Shown here in pieces: positions 61,101 through 64,000 of a stretch of 64,000 nt of DNA. Every line of letters begins with the position of its first letter. The stretch's first letter is position 1. The stretch lies in the NCBI GenBank assembly GCA_964057225.1, contig OZ059899.1:7068001-7132000 (forward strand), given 5' to 3'. Position numbers and translations under genes: made by a program. The notes under the pieces were generated by a model that was not told the origin of the DNA, did no database searches, and saw nothing but the letters and a program-made list of their open reading frames with translations. The DNA is from Auanema rhodensis (Eukaryota > Nematoda > Chromadorea > Rhabditida > Rhabditidae).

Positions 61101-64000
61101 ATAAATCTAGAGAAAGTAGTCTTTCTGCAAAAGACGTAGTTGAGTTGGGTTGTCATAGGAAAAAGTTTGAGCAAGTTATTAAGGAGAGATAGAGAGACCC
61201 AGTTCATGCAAAAAAAACTTAACGAAAAGTACTTTAGGCATAAATTAGCAAAAAATATTCTTATACTCTCAAGAAAAACAATGAAACCAAGGACAAAAGA
61301 AGATTGTTCAACGAGGTTAACGTGAAATTATTACTATGCGAGGCGCTAAAAACCAGTAAGTATGAGTGCTACATAAAAATATAATTACGCCGGCATTATA
61401 GAAATTCAGTTTTTATTCAAATCCTTCGGAAAAACATAGTTTTGAATTATATTGAAGGTTACGAAATAATATTTGAGCTGAATAGTTTGAACTGCAGATC
61501 GGTTTTCGGATGTGCTTGGTCAAAGAGGCTTCGGAACATAGCAACCGAAACAACTAAACCGATCAACCTCAAAACGATGGTAATAAAAATCCGGCTACAA
61601 GAGGAAGAACGTATGTGTTAATGAGAGGTTCATTGATGCGCACTAAAGATAATCAAAGTTTGTCTAAGACATTAATCTTATAACCTCTTATTGAAACAAC
61701 ATGAAGAAACAATAAAGGAGCGTAAACTTAAAGAATGATATTTAAAAAATTTACACAAACTGCCAAATTAGATAATCGAAACTATGACTTTTTTAAGAAA
61801 AAAATAAGTGCAAAGTCGGCAAGATTAAAACATGAACAGCGTCTTTAACGCACAATGTTTTCGTCATTTAATTTTCATTATAATAATGAGTAGACATATA
61901 AAGCTGGAAAATGATAACGGAACATAAAAACCAAACATAAAACGAAGAATAATCATTTATAGTTCGAAGAGGGTAGTCTTGTTCAGGTTAGGTGAGAAGC
62001 TTCTGTGAGAAGTGAGGTGCTATAACCGAATTATAACCCTTTTAATCCATTTGAAGCATTTTGACAGTCGTGCGAGTGGCCGTTATTAAACGAACCGGGT
62101 CTTGACACAGAAGCAGCCACAACCACCCCTTTCCCCTCATATAGGCATACACATATAATCATCACTGAGTGGTGACAGCTGTATGCAAATCGTAGGACAA
62201 ATATTGGCATAACTATGCAATATCCTTATATGAATTCGATTTAAGTCATACGATTACATAATTAAAATAATGTTAGTTATGAATAGATCGTGTCCTCAAA
62301 GTGGAGAAAAAGGTGAAGAAAAATTGAAATTCGCTGTTGATTTAAGCGGAAATCATAAAGTGGATACATGTAATAGATATGGTTACATCTTCTTTAATGT
62401 CTGACAGCACTCATCGAGACTAGCATGATCATTTTACATATTTTGGAATAATTTGATATCAAAATTTAAAAAAAAACGTGAAAAAATTCAATTCAAGTTT
62501 GATAAGTCAAAGGAAACGTCATGAGCATGAGGTTAGCATGAGAAAACAGTACTCGCTTCAAGGCCTGAATATCGGACACATATGAGAAGTCAATTTTACC
62601 ATATGTTCCAGAAGGACAAACAGCAATGTGAATGACAATAAACACCACAGTCTTTCTGAACAATACCATTGATAGAAAACTATAATATCTAGGTAACACT
62701 CAACAGATGGAAAAAAGAATATCTTTTGTTTCCTAAGTAGTTATTGCACGATACATAACCTAAGGGGAATCAAACCGGATATGAAAAAGCGTGAAGAACT
62801 ACGAAATTTTCAAAATTTTCGCTACTTTCAGAAGTTCGAGCGTCGAAAATGCCATTAATCGTAATTCCATCTCTTCATTCATGTCTAGCCTTCTCTAGAT
62901 ACGAAAATCTCAGTCCCAAAAGGGAGATACATCAAAGTCCTAACAATAAAACGCAAGCACACTTCATCAATAAAACTGCTCAGCATATCATGGTCATGAT
63001 ATATTACAATCAACTTTTTCTGCAGTATGGTCGCATGCAAATGTGATTGATATTTAAAGAGTCGTCAGAATATATTAGAATAGTATTAACTTGAATCGAA
63101 CATCTTTTGTTAATATTCGAAAGCTTGTTAGCGTATTTACTACGCTTACACACAGAAGTCTCATAAAAGATTATGATGAATTGCAACAGAATAAGTGACA
63201 CCTGAGATGCGATGCAATCCCATGGCTCTAGTGGGCTTGTTCTTCATTACTTCAACTATCCCGAATGCACGAGCATTACTACATGATCATTGAAATTACA
63301 ACCGACTGATAGGTCCGACAACTTATCACAAACTTATGGGTGACAACGATATGATGATGTTACAGGTGAAATATTAACGGAACAGGCGGTATAAACGAAT
63401 AGAAAAGAAGATATATATATATATCTATAATACAGCAAGCGGCAAGCACAAAGGTGCTTATTGCCAAATTCAAGCCAGCTAATGAACCCTAATTAATAAA
63501 TGTTATAAAGTATCTGATAGGGTAACCGCAAAACACTTGGGTTAGAACGGGCGTAACAATAATATGCGAAAAGAGAAATGTTTTAATTCAAAGACAATGT
63601 CCTTCCGAGTTTACAATTTCCAAACATGCTTGCTGAGAAATAATATACATCTCAGCCAAACCGCAATCCCAGAAAGCCAGATTATTAATATTGTTTATAA
63701 ACTATCTTGAATTATATCGAGAGTAAATCTCAAGGGTTAAGATATACATGAAAAATACCAAATGAGAATTCAATATTTAGGCTAAATGTCATGTTGAGCG
63801 CAAATCTATCTTTCTTACAGGCACTTTATAATGCCACAGATATCTTCATTTATTCAAGTAAAGCTCAAGATTATTCTTACATTTGATTAAATGAGCAAAG
63901 CGGACACCGAGGAAACTAATTTAAATGCGTTCAAGTAGGTGGTATAAGTATTTGGAACACCAGATGCTCTAATCAAGCACAAAATTCTTAAAGGAATAAG
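58127..64000 (-). other. Non-coding region upstream of the peptidase gene, purine-rich on the plus strand
   Basis: Open frames on both strands are short, and none resembles a known domain; in particular no rhomboid N-terminus was found. The plus strand is A/G-rich, so the minus strand is pyrimidine-rich, as expected for an outron or 5' intron of a minus-strand gene. An acceptor-like TTTTTTAAG at about 58157 on the minus strand may be the trans-splice site; the first ATG behind it starts an 11-codon upstream frame that overlaps the main start. The region may extend past the window to the real promoter. Confidence 0.5.

Noticed and set aside
1-64000. tRNA or rRNA genes, CRISPR arrays, transposase genes
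   Set aside because: No cloverleaf with both A and B boxes, no rRNA-like sequence, no regularly spaced repeats and no transposase-like frame were seen on either strand.

Overview
This is a eukaryotic, AT-rich window and almost certainly a nematode. Four spliced protein genes and one partial gene can be read exon by exon. Many introns are short with U2-type borders, and several first exons sit directly behind a T-rich AG acceptor, as expected for spliced-leader addition. One gene is a 340-residue Str/Srd-type serpentine chemoreceptor, a family expanded in nematodes. The species cannot be named from the sequence.

Layout: (1) 1-5169 is pyrimidine-rich leader or upstream intron. (2) 5170-21482 (+) is an 11-exon gene for a Dve/SATB-class protein: ULD, CUT-like domain and two extended homeodomains. 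A long 3' UTR probably runs to an AATAAA at 23115. (3) 23325-24739 (-) is a complete six-exon chemoreceptor GPCR. (4) 28982-53302 (+) is a gene with at least 22 coding exons for an LZTS/Fez1-like coiled-coil scaffold protein. It has two alternative first-exon groups, a GC-AG intron that can be read through, a candidate 36-nt microexon and two giant introns. (5) 54159-54762 (-) is the 3' half of a RHBDD1/rhomboid-4-like gene whose serine-bearing N-terminal half is not found here. (6) 55067-58126 (-) is a complete 15-exon glutamate-carboxypeptidase-II-like (M28B) membrane peptidase. (7) 58127-64000 has no recognisable gene and looks like minus-strand leader or intron.

The non-coding DNA is strongly strand-asymmetric. 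Sequence inside and upstream of the two large plus-strand genes is T/C-rich on the plus strand; sequence upstream of the minus-strand peptidase gene is A/G-rich on the plus strand. This suggests kilobase-long outrons or 5' introns. The large introns also hold scattered GC-rich patches with CGACG/CGTCG palindromes and long CT, GA and TA microsatellites.

The genes do not form an obvious pathway. The dve-like and LZTS-like genes are large regulatory or scaffold loci with long introns; the GPCR is a compact sensory gene between them. The peptidase and the rhomboid fragment are in the same orientation. About 110 bases separate the peptidase's poly(A) signal from the rhomboid acceptor, a spacing like that of nematode operons. 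No previously undescribed multi-gene system could be supported. The items most worth a second look are the split rhomboid, the altered substrate pocket of the peptidase, and the alternative starts, ends and splicing of the LZTS-like gene.
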